DNA from: Alphaproteobacteria bacterium | GTDB taxonomy: Bacteria; Pseudomonadota; Alphaproteobacteria; Rhizobiales; Rhizobiaceae | Direction of reading: 5' to 3' | Length of the DNA stretch: 64,000 bases | Assembly (NCBI GenBank): GCA_016861165.1 | Contig: BOKV01000005.1 | Coordinates: forward strand, 107,728-171,727 | Shown: positions 40,968 to 49,893 of the stretch, piece after piece | Layout of the letters: every line of letters begins with the position of its first letter | Position numbering within the stretch: position 1 is the first letter of the stretch | Notes under the pieces: model-generated | The model's database searches: none | The model's input: only the letters and a program-made list of their open reading frames with translations | Told to the model about the DNA's origin: nothing | Position numbers and translations under genes: made by a program

Positions 40968-41401
40968 TCCAGCACCCCCGAGGTGACGTCGTCCTCAAGC
41001 CCGGTTTCCGCGGCCGGGTCTGCCGGCGGCGGTGCCACCGATCCGGTCACCGTGGCCGCGTCGGCGGCCGGTGCCTCGGCCGAGCGCTCCTGCGGCGCCT
41101 CGCCGGCCGGCAGCGCCGCCCGCGCCGGGACTTCGCCCCAGCCCGCCACCTGCTCAGGCCTCGCCGGCTCGAGCCGGAGGTCGTCGCGGTAGCGCGCCGC
41201 CAGCCTTTCCAGACGGTCGGGGCTGGTCAGCAGGCTCCAGTCGGCCTTGAGGATTTCGATCGCCTCGCGCTCGATCTGCAGGCGCCGTTCAAGCCGGGTC
41301 AGTTCCTGCAGGGCGACCTCCGAATCGTACTTGACCTTGAACGTCCAGGTGGCGCCGGCGATGAGCGCGACGATCATGGCGATATCAAGCGTGCGCAGCA
41401 T
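40964..41401 (-). CDS. ftsL: Cell division protein FtsL
   Basis: A 145-residue bitopic protein: [20 protein letters not shown] forms the membrane anchor and the next 60 residues ([20 protein letters not shown] and on) a leucine-heptad coiled coil, as in FtsL, which joins FtsB and FtsQ in the divisome. The C-terminal third is Ala/Pro-rich and probably disordered. Its start overlaps rsmH by 17 bases and its end overlaps ftsI. Assignment rests on position, size and topology, since FtsL sequences diverge. Confidence 0.88.
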   Translation of the reverse strand: MLRTLDIAMIVALIAGATWTFKVKYDSEVALQELTRLERRLQIEREAIEILKADWSLLTSPDRLERLAARYRDDLRLEPARPEQVAGWGEVPARAALPAGEAPQERSAEAPAADAATVTGSVAPPPADPAAETGLEDDVTSGVLE

Positions 41402-42449
41402 GACCGCCCCCGTCAAAGCGCGACAGCGGCGCCAGCGCCGGCAATGGCGCGAACGACCGCTCGGCGCGTGCCGGCGCCGCCGTGCGCCGCCCCCAGCGCA
41501 TTTTGGCCGAGCGGGCGCGCGGATTGGCCGCCGCCTCGGCCTCGCCGACGGCGGCCATGCCGCGCCCGGCAAGGGTGAAGGTCGGCGCGCTCGCCTGGGC
41601 CTGCGGCCGATGGCGCGAGCCGGCTGGTGCCTTGGCGCGGTCGGCGAAGAAGCGCTTGACCATGCGGTCCTCCAGCGAGTGGAAGGTGACGACGATCAGG
41701 CGCCCGCGCTCCTTGAGCACGATTTCGGCGGCGACCAGCGCGTCGGCCAGCTCGTCGAGTTCGCGGTTGACGTAGATTCTGAGCGCCTGGAAGGTTCGCG
41801 TCGCCGGGTGGATGCGCTCGCCGGGCCGCCGGCCTATGGTCGCCTCGACCAGCCCGGCAAGGTCAAGCGTGCGCTCGAACGGCCGCTCGGCGGCGCGCGC
41901 GGCGATGGCGCGGGCGAGCCGCGCGGCATGGCGTTCCTCGCCGAGCAGGCCGATGATGCGGGTCAGTTCCCTTGCGTCGGCGCGATTGACCACGTCGGCG
42001 GCGCTGGGGCCGGCATCCTCGCCACCTTGTTCCATGCGCATGTCGAGCGGCCCGTCCTTCTGGAACGAGAAGCCGCGCTCGGCGGCGTCGATCTGCATGG
42101 AGGAGACGCCGATGTCGAGCACGACGCCGTCGACGGCATCGTGGCCATTGGCCCGCGCGATCGCGTCGAGCCGGCCGAAGCGGCCCTCGACCAGCGTCAG
42201 CCGCGGAGCGTGCGCCGCCGCGAGCGCGCCGCCGGCGGCGACCGCCGCCGGGTCGCGGTCGATGGCGATGACGGTCGCTCCCGCCGCCAGGATGGCCCGC
42301 GTGTAGCCGCCGGCGCCGAAGGTGCCGTCGATGATGACGCTTCCGGAGGCCGGCGCGAGCGCGGCCATCACCTCGTCGACCATGACCGGCTGATGGCGGG
42401 CCGGTCCGCCGGCAGCGTCTTCGCGAGAAGTTTCGCCGCGACCCGTCAT
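41385..42449 (-). CDS. rsmH: 16S rRNA m4C1402 methyltransferase
   Basis: RsmH (MraW) N4-methylates C1402 of 16S rRNA. In 354 residues it shows [15 protein letters not shown], the SAM motif [34 protein letters not shown] and [15 protein letters not shown], all family signatures. The start (A of ATG) shares a base with the mraZ stop (TGATG), the tightest coupling in the cluster. Confidence 0.95.
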   Translation of the reverse strand: MTGRGETSREDAAGGPARHQPVMVDEVMAALAPASGSVIIDGTFGAGGYTRAILAAGATVIAIDRDPAAVAAGGALAAAHAPRLTLVEGRFGRLDAIARANGHDAVDGVVLDIGVSSMQIDAAERGFSFQKDGPLDMRMEQGGEDAGPSAADVVNRADARELTRIIGLLGEERHAARLARAIAARAAERPFERTLDLAGLVEATIGRRPGERIHPATRTFQALRIYVNRELDELADALVAAEIVLKERGRLIVVTFHSLEDRMVKRFFADRAKAPAGSRHRPQAQASAPTFTLAGRGMAAVGEAEAAANPRARSAKMRWGRRTAAPARAERSFAPLPALAPLSRFDGGGHAAHA

Positions 42450-42925
42450 CAGGCGTGCTCATTGCCGGCGGCCGCCGGCGCTCCGGAAGCGGAACCGAGT
42501 TGCCGCCGCATCTGGCGGACCCTGTCGCGCGTAGCCTGACGGTACGCCTCGTACTGGCCCGGTTCCCAAAGCCAGAAGGAAATGCCGCGCCCCTCGAACA
42601 GCACGCGGTCGGCGATGCCGGTCTGCTCGCGGATGCGGTCGTTGAGCTGGATACGGCCCTCGCCGTCGAGTTTGAGTTCGAGCGCGTCGCCGAGGATATA
42701 GAACGACCACGCCTCGTATTCGGGCGAGAACGGATCAAGCCGCTCCAGCCGCCTTTCGTAGAAGGAGAGCATCGCCTCGCCGCCCGCCTCGACCACCGGG
42801 TGGTCGACCGACATCAGCGCGTGCAGGACATTCTGGTGTTTGAGGACGGCGCGAAAGGCAGCCGGAACCGAGACTCGCCCCTTCCTGTCGACATTGTTGA
42901 TCGTGTTCGAGGCGAAACGATCCAT
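42449..42925 (-). CDS. mraZ: Transcriptional regulator MraZ
   Basis: MraZ is a two-repeat AbrB/SpoVT-fold protein that represses its own dcw operon in E. coli. The 158 residues start [20 protein letters not shown], the first SpoVT repeat, and contain [20 protein letters not shown], the second, with the DxxGR pattern in each. I choose the ATG at 42925 because family members begin with MDRF; a TTG three codons earlier is an alternative. TGGG repeats surround its promoter and start. Confidence 0.93.
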   Translation of the reverse strand: MDRFASNTINNVDRKGRVSVPAAFRAVLKHQNVLHALMSVDHPVVEAGGEAMLSFYERRLERLDPFSPEYEAWSFYILGDALELKLDGEGRIQLNDRIREQTGIADRVLFEGRGISFWLWEPGQYEAYRQATRDRVRQMRRQLGSASGAPAAAGNEHA

Positions 42926-43002
42926 CTTCCCCAACTTGACCCACTCGGGGGCACCCCGCCCGGGCCCGCCGCCACCGCATTGCGCCGAGCCTCGACGAGG
43001 CT

Positions 43003-43036
43003 TGGGATATCATGGGAAAATTTGGGGGTCAATGGG
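43003..43036. promoter_or_regulatory. mraZ promoter with four TGGG boxes at 10-bp spacing
   Basis: TGGG begins at 43003, 43013, 43023 and 43033 on the plus strand, exactly ten bases apart. On the minus strand the same bases read as a promoter: TTGACC (43032-43027), 17 bases, TATCCC (43009-43004), about 70 bases before the mraZ ATG. MraZ of E. coli binds TGGGN repeats at this spacing upstream of mraZ. Two more TGGG on the minus strand (42943 and 42933) are also ten apart, directly before the ATG. Confidence 0.65.
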
Positions 43037-43213
43037 ATGAACCGCCACACCAACCGTTGCGTCTCTTCGCCCGCGCCTGCGCCTAGCGGGCATCCGCCGC
43101 CGCCCGCGGGCGGGCGGGCACTGCGTCCGGCCGGCCCCGTCAACCATATGGCCAACCGGAGGTGGACTCGGCCGCCGGCTTCTCGCAGAATGGCGGCCGG
43201 GATGGGTGAGGCG

Positions 43214-44830
43214 ATGTCGACAATGTCCTCAGCCTGGCTGCGCCGGCTGGCGCTCGCGGGTCTGCTGCTCGCGGCGGCGCTCATGTTGGCGCCGGCGCAG
43301 GCCGTCGCGCGGCCGAGCCACGTCGCGCTCGTCATCGGCAATTCGAACTACGATGCGGCCGGCTTGCTGCCCAATCCGGTCAACGACGCCGAGGACATGT
43401 CGGTGGCGCTGACCGAGATCGGCTACGACGTGACGACCGTCTTCGACGCCGACTACGAGGCGATGCGCACCGCCCTCGCCCGCTTCGCCGGCAAGGCGCG
43501 CGGCGCCGAGATCGCGATCGTCTATTTCGCCGGCCATGGCATCGAGATCGACAAGCACAACTACCTGATCCCCACCGACGCCGTCCTCAACGCCGACACC
43601 GACGTGCCGCTCCTGACCATCCCGCTCGACCTGATGCTGACGGCAGTGGCCGGCGCGAGCCGGCTGCGCGTTGTCCTGCTCGATGCCTGCCGCAACAACC
43701 CGTTCCTGCAGCGCATGCGCTCGGCCGGGACGGCGCGGCGCTCGGTTCTGGGCCGCGGCCTCGCCGCAGTCGAGACCGAGACCGGCACGCTGGTCAGCTT
43801 CGCGGCCAAGGAGGGCACCACCGCCAGCGACGGCGAGGGCCGCAACAGCCCCTATACCAAGTCGCTGCTGAGTTTCGTCCGCCAGCCCGGGCTCGACGCC
43901 GGCCGCATGTTCCGCAAGGTGCGCGACATGGTCCTCAAGGAGACCGGCAACCAGCAGGAGCCGTTCGTCTCCAGTTCGCTGCCTGGCGACGACGTCTACC
44001 TGCACCCGGCCAGCCCCGCGCCGGCCGATGAGACCGCCCAGGGCCCGACCGCAGCTCCCGCGGTGCCGCCGGTCGACGACGAGGCTCGCCTGGCCTGGGA
44101 CGCGATCAAGAATTCGACCGATGCGGGCGACTACCAGACCTACCTGAACCACTACGGCGACAGCGTCTACGCCAAGTTCGCCCGCGACCGCATGGCCCGG
44201 CTTTCGTCGAGACCCGTGGAGCCCCCGCCGGCCGAGGGTGGAGCCGCCGAGACCGTGCGCGTCGATCCCAACGTGTTCAGCCCGCCGCAGGAGCGCTGGT
44301 ATCTGGCCACCTATGACAATCTCGATCTGTTTGGCGGCGACCTGCACGAGCGCGGCCTGCCGGCCGCCACCATCGGCGATTGCGCCGACCAGTGCGGCAA
44401 CAATCTGGCCTGCCGCGCCTTCACCTACAATGCGAGCGCGCGGCGCTGCTTCCTCAAGAGCGGCTTCCAGTTCGCCCAGGTGTTCCAGGGCGCGGTGACC
44501 GGCTTCTTCTTCCGCAGCACCCAGCCCGGCAACGCCCCCGCCTTCGAAGCCGACTGGGAGGTGTTCGACCGCGGCGACATCACCGGCATCGACCTCGGCG
44601 ACAGCCGCGCCGGCTCGTTCGATGCCTGCCGGCTGTCATGCGACCGCTCGAGCGGCTGCAACGGCTTCGCCTATGTCTACTTCACCCGCGCCAAGCAGTG
44701 CTGGCTGAAGACCGGCGACGTGTCGGGGCCGGTGCGCAACGCCAACGCCCTCAAGGGCATCACCTCGGCACGCCGGGTGAGCCAGACGGTCCGTCCGGCC
44801 AGCGTCGTCGAGTCCTTCGCGCGTAACTGA
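43214..44830 (+). CDS. Secreted caspase-like (C14) protein with two PAN/Apple-type modules
   Basis: The 538-residue protein has a signal peptide ending AQAVA near 32, then a metacaspase-type domain to about 265 with the catalytic dyad His108 (YFAGHGIEID) and Cys159 (LLDACRNNPF). After a Pro-rich linker come a short helical repeat (about 290-330) and two cysteine-rich PAN-like modules (about 365-435 and 450-520) with paired motifs CxxxCxxxxxCxxxxY and CFLKSG/CWLKTG. PAN modules bind proteins or sugars. The start could be any of four nearby ATGs. It is divergent from mraZ. The target of the peptidase is unknown. Confidence 0.88.
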   Translation: MSTMSSAWLRRLALAGLLLAAALMLAPAQAVARPSHVALVIGNSNYDAAGLLPNPVNDAEDMSVALTEIGYDVTTVFDADYEAMRTALARFAGKARGAEIAIVYFAGHGIEIDKHNYLIPTDAVLNADTDVPLLTIPLDLMLTAVAGASRLRVVLLDACRNNPFLQRMRSAGTARRSVLGRGLAAVETETGTLVSFAAKEGTTASDGEGRNSPYTKSLLSFVRQPGLDAGRMFRKVRDMVLKETGNQQEPFVSSSLPGDDVYLHPASPAPADETAQGPTAAPAVPPVDDEARLAWDAIKNSTDAGDYQTYLNHYGDSVYAKFARDRMARLSSRPVEPPPAEGGAAETVRVDPNVFSPPQERWYLATYDNLDLFGGDLHERGLPAATIGDCADQCGNNLACRAFTYNASARRCFLKSGFQFAQVFQGAVTGFFFRSTQPGNAPAFEADWEVFDRGDITGIDLGDSRAGSFDACRLSCDRSSGCNGFAYVYFTRAKQCWLKTGDVSGPVRNANALKGITSARRVSQTVRPASVVESFARN

Positions 44831-44880
44831 CGCGCGAAACCGGGCGGCCCGCCTCGCGGCGGCCGCATTGTGCCTTACGA

Positions 44881-44895
44881 TTAATGTTCGGTTAA
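44881..44895 (+). promoter_or_regulatory. CtrA-type binding site upstream of the GH3 gene
   Basis: TTAA-TGTTCGG-TTAA is a perfect match to the CtrA consensus TTAA-N7-TTAA of alphaproteobacteria. It lies 49 bases before the GH3 start, where an activator or repressor would act. Such a box is very rare by chance in DNA this GC-rich. Confidence 0.6.
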
Positions 44896-44944
44896 TCCGA
44901 TCCGCCTAGTCTCGCCGCGACCAGCGACCGCGGAAGAATGCGAC

Positions 44945-46276
44945 ATGCGCCCGAAACTGATCGCCCTTGCCCTGGCCGTCACCGCCGGCCTCGCCATCGT
45001 CTCCGGCCCCGCCCGGGCGGAGACCGCCGACCTGCGCGAAAAGATCGGCCAGATGATCCTGATCGGCTTTGAGGGCGCCCATACCGAGGACGCGCGGTTC
45101 AAACACGTGCTCGAGCAGGTGCGCGACGGCCGCATCGGCGGCGTGCTCTATCTGGGACGCAACATCGCCAGCGGCCGCGATGTCAGGAGCATGAACGCCG
45201 CCCTCAACAAGGCCGCCGACGGCCGCCAGCCCCTGCTGATCGCCGTCGACCAGGAAGGTGGCCGCATCCAGCGCCTGACGCCTCGCGTCGGCTTTCCCTC
45301 CATTTTGGCGGCCTCCCGCGTGGCGCGCATGGACCCCAACGCCGCCCTCCTTGCCTACCGGCTGCTTGGCCAGCGCCTCGGCGAATGGGGCTTCAACCTC
45401 AACCTCGGTCCCGTCGTCGACCTGAACGTCAACCCGGCCAACCCGATCATCGGCCGGCTGGGGCGCAGCTACTCGTCCGACCCGGAGGCCGTGCGGCTTT
45501 ACGCAACCGCCTTCATCAAGGCCCACCGCGAGCATGGCGTCCTGACCGCCATCAAGCATTTCCCCGGCCACGGCTCCAGCACCGCCGACAGCCATGACGG
45601 CCTGGTCGATGTCTCCGGCACGTGGACCGAGGCCGAGCTCAAGCCCTTCAGCGAGATCATCCTTGACGGAAATGCCGACATGGTCATGACCGCCCATGTG
45701 CGCAACCGCCACCTGCAGGAGCCGGGCGACAGCGACCCGGTGTCGCTGTCGAAACAGGCGATTTCCGACGTGCTGCGCGGCAAGCTGGGCTTTGCCGGCG
45801 TCGTCATCTCCGACGACATGCAGATGGCCGGGGTCACCCATGCCCACGACCTGCGCGACAGCGTGCTGCGCGCCGTGATGGCCGGCACCGACATCCTGAT
45901 CTTCGCCAACGACAAGAACCCCGATCCTGACATCGCCGACAAGGTGATCGCCATCCTGGCGGGTACCGCCGCCGAGCGCCCCGATGTCGCCGCCCGCATC
46001 GAGGAATCCTACAAGCGCATCGTCGAACTGAAGCTGAAGCTGCGCATCCGTGCGCCGGGCCGCTCGCAATCGCTGACCACGCGCTCGATCGCCACAACCG
46101 AGCCGGCGGAGGCGGTGGCGCCGCTGACCACCAACGCCATTGCCCCGCTCGCCCACCGCCGGCGGCTGACCGTCGTCACGCCGCAGGTCATGTCGGCCAT
46201 GGCGCGCGACGAGCGCTTGTCTGTCCAAACCGACGTGGCCCCCGCCGCGCCGGCAACAGCCCCGACCGGCCTTTAG
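44945..46276 (+). CDS. Secreted GH3 beta-N-acetylhexosaminidase (NagZ-like)
   Basis: GH3 enzymes of this type remove GlcNAc from murein fragments. The 443-residue protein has a signal peptide (MRPKLIALALAVTAGLAIVS, cut after ARA near 25), VDQEGGRIQRL, the KHFPGHGSSTADSH motif (204-217) carrying the general-acid His, and SDDMQM with the likely nucleophile at 290. Cytoplasmic NagZ has no signal peptide, so this is an exported relative acting on periplasmic murein. The last 70 residues are a Thr/Ala-rich tail without a known domain. Confidence 0.88.
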   Translation: MRPKLIALALAVTAGLAIVSGPARAETADLREKIGQMILIGFEGAHTEDARFKHVLEQVRDGRIGGVLYLGRNIASGRDVRSMNAALNKAADGRQPLLIAVDQEGGRIQRLTPRVGFPSILAASRVARMDPNAALLAYRLLGQRLGEWGFNLNLGPVVDLNVNPANPIIGRLGRSYSSDPEAVRLYATAFIKAHREHGVLTAIKHFPGHGSSTADSHDGLVDVSGTWTEAELKPFSEIILDGNADMVMTAHVRNRHLQEPGDSDPVSLSKQAISDVLRGKLGFAGVVISDDMQMAGVTHAHDLRDSVLRAVMAGTDILIFANDKNPDPDIADKVIAILAGTAAERPDVAARIEESYKRIVELKLKLRIRAPGRSQSLTTRSIATTEPAEAVAPLTTNAIAPLAHRRRLTVVTPQVMSAMARDERLSVQTDVAPAAPATAPTGL

Positions 46277-46283
46277 GCGCCGG

Positions 46284-47048
46284 CTACCGGCCGAACAGGC
46301 GCGGGACGATCCGCGGCACCCGCGCCTTGTAGGCGCGGAAGGCCTCGCCATGCGTGGCCGCCAGGTCGCGCTCCTCGAACGCCATGCCGACGAAGATGTA
46401 GACGGTCATGGCACAGGCAAACACCAGATGGCCGAGGCTCATGTGTGGCGTCGCCCAGAACGCGACCAGCAGGCCGAGCTGCTGGGGATTGCGCACGAGG
46501 CCGTAGACGCGCCCCTCGACGAGCGGTGGTGGTGGCGGCGGCTCGCCACGGCGCCAAGCGAGCGCCTGGCTGACGCCGAGCAGGTGCGGGATGCCGACCG
46601 AGAGATAGGCGGCGGCCGCCATCGCCCAGCCGGCGGTGAAGGCGACCCAGATCGCGGCCACCCCGGCCGGGTGGTCGACATGCCAGACCGTATCCGGGAT
46701 CGGCTGGTAGCAGGCGACGACAAGGAACAGCGCGATGACCGCGCACCAGACATAGACGGCCCGTTCGAGCCCCGGCGCGACGAGCCACGCCGTCGCCCGC
46801 TTGAACGACCGCCGCGCCATGCCGGTGTGCTGCAGCCCGAACAGAGCGATGAGACCGAGATCGATCGCCAGCGCCGGCCCGGCGCCCGTCCGCGCCGGCC
46901 CGTCGATGGTCTCGGCTACGAACATGCCGGCCAGCCAGAAGACCAGGTGGGCAAAGACGACGTGGACCAGCACGAAGCCCGCGACGGCGAACGCGACGCC
47001 CGCCGCGCCGATGGCCGCGGACGGACGCCGGGCTGCCTCCGGGTGCAT
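46284..47048 (-). CDS. ICMT-like membrane methyltransferase (MddA/NnrU-like)
   Basis: The 254 residues have about five membrane segments, ALFGLQHTGMARRSFKR and, near the C-terminus, YGLVRNPQQLGLLVAFWATP and FEERDLAATHGEAFRAYKARVPR, the isoprenylcysteine-methyltransferase fold. The QH-MAR-FKR stretch and VYVWCAVIALFLVVACYQPI recall MddA, which methylates methanethiol to dimethyl sulphide; that activity is a guess. It is read after the DUF4399 gene with one base between them. Confidence 0.72.
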   Translation of the reverse strand: MHPEAARRPSAAIGAAGVAFAVAGFVLVHVVFAHLVFWLAGMFVAETIDGPARTGAGPALAIDLGLIALFGLQHTGMARRSFKRATAWLVAPGLERAVYVWCAVIALFLVVACYQPIPDTVWHVDHPAGVAAIWVAFTAGWAMAAAAYLSVGIPHLLGVSQALAWRRGEPPPPPPLVEGRVYGLVRNPQQLGLLVAFWATPHMSLGHLVFACAMTVYIFVGMAFEERDLAATHGEAFRAYKARVPRIVPRLFGR

Positions 47049-47049
47049 T

Positions 47050-47508
47050 CTATTCGACCGTGATGGTGATGCGCTGCGAGACGACCGGCGGGTCGTGCGG
47101 AATGTGGTTGTGGTCGCCGAGGACGAGTTGCAGCGTGTGCGTGCCGGGCGCCAGTTCCAGCACCATCTCGGTCTGGCCCTTGCCGAAATGCAGGTGGTGT
47201 TCGTCGGCCGGCAGGTTGAGGTCGAATTCCTCGGCCCCGTCCGGTCCCTCGCCCAGCGCCGGCCGGTCGACCAGCAGGTGGTGGTGGCCGGTGTTCTCCG
47301 CCTCGACCCCCGCCGGCGCCACGCCCATTCCGGTGAGCCCGAAGACGACCGTCACCGGGCCGGTCACGGTGTCGCCGTCATCGAGATTGACGAAGTAGAC
47401 GCGCGCGCCGCCCGGCGACGGCGTTTCGCCGGCGCTGGCCGACGCGGCTGTGGCCCCAAGCAGCATTGCCGCCATCAGCACGGCCGGCCAGTGCAATCTC
47501 GCGATCAT
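47050..47508 (-). CDS. DUF4399 secreted protein
   Basis: A 152-residue protein with a signal peptide ending ASASA around 26, followed by the DUF4399 core: ARVYFVNLDDGDTVTGPVTV, TGHHHLLVD, HLHFGKGQTE and LAPGTHTLQLVLGDHNHIPH. The many histidines suggest metal binding, but the role is unknown. It probably forms a two-gene unit with the membrane methyltransferase gene downstream. Confidence 0.82.
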   Translation of the reverse strand: MIARLHWPAVLMAAMLLGATAASASAGETPSPGGARVYFVNLDDGDTVTGPVTVVFGLTGMGVAPAGVEAENTGHHHLLVDRPALGEGPDGAEEFDLNLPADEHHLHFGKGQTEMVLELAPGTHTLQLVLGDHNHIPHDPPVVSQRITITVE

Positions 47509-47525
47509 GGATTTTCTGCTCCCTC

Positions 47526-47580
47526 TAGAGCCTCATCCCGCCGAGCGGAAACGCGAGGCGGACAAGATGATGCGACAAAA
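47526..47580 (-). repeat. Interspersed repeat, copy A
   Basis: Read on the minus strand these 55 bases match 63927-63981 on the plus strand at 46 of 55 positions without gaps (shared: TTTTGTCGC, GTCCGCCTC, TCGGCGGGA, GCTCTA). A near-palindrome GAATCCCGATCC/GGATCGGATTC follows at 47596-47622, and TAGAGCC/GGCTCTA bound the whole 47526-47629 stretch as inverted ends. The 301-base gap 47509-47809 holds nothing else. Confidence 0.6.
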
Positions 47581-47809
47581 AAACTGGATGGAGCGGAATC
47601 CCGATCCCGTTGGATCGGATTCGGCTCTAGGCTCCGCCCCTCGGCCCATTGGTACCGCAAACCGGCGGGCCAGGCGAGACCGCGGCACGGAAGCCCGTTC
47701 GGGCAGCCGGCAGGCAAGGCCGCATTCGCGCTTGCTTTCGACGCGCTGTCGGCCATGGTTGGGACAGGGATCGGGGCCAGTGCGCGCGCCCCTGCCAGAC
47801 GGGAGGCTC

Positions 47810-49105
47810 ATGTCGGCCGCGGGGATGGATCGACTGCGACAGCTCGTGCGCGCCGCGCCGGACCGCGGCGCGCCGCTGCCGGCCTGGCTGGAGCGCCTGA
47901 CCGCGTACCGCATCGTGTCGCCCGATCCCGGCATCGTGCGCCGCCAGCGCTTCACCAATATGTTTGCCTACGCCTCGGCCGCCAACATCGTCGCTCATAT
48001 CGCATTGTTCGCCGCCTACGACCTCGCCGGCCTCGCACCGCTGATCGCCGCCGACGCGACCTTTGTCGCCGCCATGCTGTCAGTGCCGCTGCTGCACGCC
48101 AGAGGCACCGATCTCGCCGCCCACACGCTGTGCGGCCTTTCGATCGTCGCCATCCTCTTCACCCTCTTCCTGCTCGGCCGCGACAGCGAGATCTATGTCT
48201 ACCTTGCCCTGTCGGGGGTCATCATCTTCATGTTCGGCGTCGACCGGCCGCGCGCCTACCTGCCCTGGTTCGTCGCCGCGCTGGGCGGGCTGCTGGCCAG
48301 CCTGCCGCTCGCCAGCGATGGCGGGCTGCTGGCGGCGAGCGATCCTGACCTGCAATGGATCGTCTCGACCCAGGCCGTCGTCAACGTCGCCGCCGTCAAC
48401 ATGCTCATCATCTATTTCGTCCTGTCGAACCTGTTGCGCACCGAGCTGGCGCTGGCCGATCAGTACGCCCGTTCGGCGGCGCTCACCTTTTCGCTGCTGC
48501 CCGGCCCGATCGTCGAGCGGCTGACGACGCGGCCCGACCGCCGCATCGCCGACCGCATCGACGGTCTCAGCGTGCTGTTCGCCGACCTGGCCGGCTTCAC
48601 CACCGCCGCCCGATCCCTGCCGCCGGAGGAGGTCGTCGACTATCTCGACGGCATGGTGCGCGCCTTCGACGCGCTGTGCGCGCGGGCCGGCGCCGAGAAG
48701 ATCAAGACGATCGGCGATTGCTACATGGCCGTCGGCGGGCTCGCCGGCGACAGCCGCGCCGGGGCGCTGGCGGTCGGCCGGCTGGCGCTCTCCATGCTTG
48801 CCGAGCAGCAGGCGCGCGGACCGCTGGGCACCACCGCGCTGGCGCTGCGCATCGGCATCCACCATGGCAGCGCCACCGCCGGGGTGATCGGCGACACGCG
48901 CTTCACCTATGACGTGTGGGGCGACGCGGTCAACCTCGCCTCGCGCATGGAATCGCACGGCGTCGCCGGCCGCGTTCATGTCAGCGATGCCTTCCGCCAG
49001 GCGGCCGGCGACGCCTTCCGCTTCGAGGCGCGTGGCGAGATCGACATCCGCGGCGTCGGCCCGGTTGCGACCTTCTTCCTCGAAGGCCCAGAGCCGCTCG
49101 GCTGA
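47810..49105 (+). CDS. Class III adenylate/guanylate cyclase with membrane domain
   Basis: The 431-residue protein has about five to six membrane segments between residues 45 and 215, then a class III cyclase domain: LSVLFADLAGFTTAARSLPP (metal aspartates), EKIKTIGDCYMAVGG, LRIGIHHGSATAGVIGD and YDVWGDAVNLASRMES. It should make cyclic AMP from ATP; the membrane part may sense a signal. GGGAGG precedes the ATG at 47810. A fragment of an outer-membrane protein gene follows 22 bases after the stop. Confidence 0.9.
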   Translation: MSAAGMDRLRQLVRAAPDRGAPLPAWLERLTAYRIVSPDPGIVRRQRFTNMFAYASAANIVAHIALFAAYDLAGLAPLIAADATFVAAMLSVPLLHARGTDLAAHTLCGLSIVAILFTLFLLGRDSEIYVYLALSGVIIFMFGVDRPRAYLPWFVAALGGLLASLPLASDGGLLAASDPDLQWIVSTQAVVNVAAVNMLIIYFVLSNLLRTELALADQYARSAALTFSLLPGPIVERLTTRPDRRIADRIDGLSVLFADLAGFTTAARSLPPEEVVDYLDGMVRAFDALCARAGAEKIKTIGDCYMAVGGLAGDSRAGALAVGRLALSMLAEQQARGPLGTTALALRIGIHHGSATAGVIGDTRFTYDVWGDAVNLASRMESHGVAGRVHVSDAFRQAAGDAFRFEARGEIDIRGVGPVATFFLEGPEPLG

Positions 49106-49127
49106 GCCGCCGTCAGCCGCCGCCCGC

Positions 49128-49361
49128 GCCCTGTGGCACATCGACGACCGTTGGTCGGTGCTGCTCTATGGCGACTATGGCGGCTTCGGCGTCGGCGCCG
49201 ACTCGACCTGGCAGTTGCTGGCCACGCTCAACTACAACCTGACCGACCGCAAGACGCTGTCGCTCGGCTACAAGACGCTGGCCGTCGACTATTCCAATGC
49301 CGGCCACGTGTTCGACACCACCCTGTCCGGACCAGTCGTCGCCCTGACGTTCCGGTTCTGA
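49128..49361 (+). pseudogene. 3' end of an outer-membrane beta-barrel protein gene
   Basis: The frame from about 49128 to the stop at 49361 encodes 77 residues of typical barrel strands with alternating polar and aromatic positions (RWSVLLYGDYGGFGVGADST, LNYNLTDRKTLSLGYKTLAV) and ends LTFRF, a C-terminal phenylalanine signature for BAM insertion. The part before 49128 in this frame is out-of-phase cyclase sequence, and no start codon or signal peptide exists. I read it as a 5'-truncated remnant, possibly joined to the cyclase by a deletion. Confidence 0.6.
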
Positions 49362-49423
49362 CCGCGAAGACTGATCCCGCCAGCGCACCGGGCGGGATGA
49401 ACTGCGGCGATCGAGATTGAAGG

Positions 49424-49858
49424 TGCCAGCCGGCCTGTAAGCCGGGTTCTGTATGGCCTGCGCGAGTTGCCCCGCGCCGACGTGGCGGCCATTCCTCTTG
49501 GGCGTCCGTTGCCGGACGCCTCGCGCGACCCACCCGGACAGCCGGCCCGGAAACCGGCCCGGGCGCCGACCCTTGCGGCATCGTGCGCCCTCGCTGTCCC
49601 TATTCGGTCTTGCTCCCGATGGGGCTTGCCGTGCCGCCGCCGTTGCCGGCGGGCGCGGTGGGCTCTTACCCCACCCTTTCACCCTTCCCGCGAAAGGCTC
49701 GCGGAGGTCTGCTTTCTGTGGCGCTTTCCCTTGGGTTGGCGGGCGTTTGCCCGTTTCCCCAGCCGGAAATTATCCGGCATCGTGTTTCCATGGAGCCCGG
49801 ACTTTCCTCCGCCGCGCCCTTTCGGGCACATGCGGCGGCGGCCGCCCGGCCGGCTGGC
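49424..49858 (-). ncRNA. rnpB: RNase P RNA
   Basis: RNase P RNA matures tRNA 5' ends. The minus strand begins GCCAGCCGGCC (49858) and ends CCGGCTGGC (49424), which pair as helix P1. Near the 5' end is GAGGAAAGTCCGGGCTCC (about 49814-49797), and near the 3' end ACAGAACCCGGCTTA (49451-49437), both universal bacterial type A signatures. The length of about 435 bases fits alphaproteobacteria. Exact ends are inferred from P1 and the promoter. Confidence 0.93.
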
Positions 49859-49864
49859 ATGTCC

Positions 49865-49893
49865 CCCTTAGGTGGGCATGGCCGCCCCGTCAA
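49865..49893 (-). promoter_or_regulatory. rnpB promoter
   Basis: On the minus strand TTGACG (49893-49888) and TAAGGG (49870-49865) are 17 bases apart, placing the transcription start near 49858, exactly where helix P1 begins. Confidence 0.7.
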
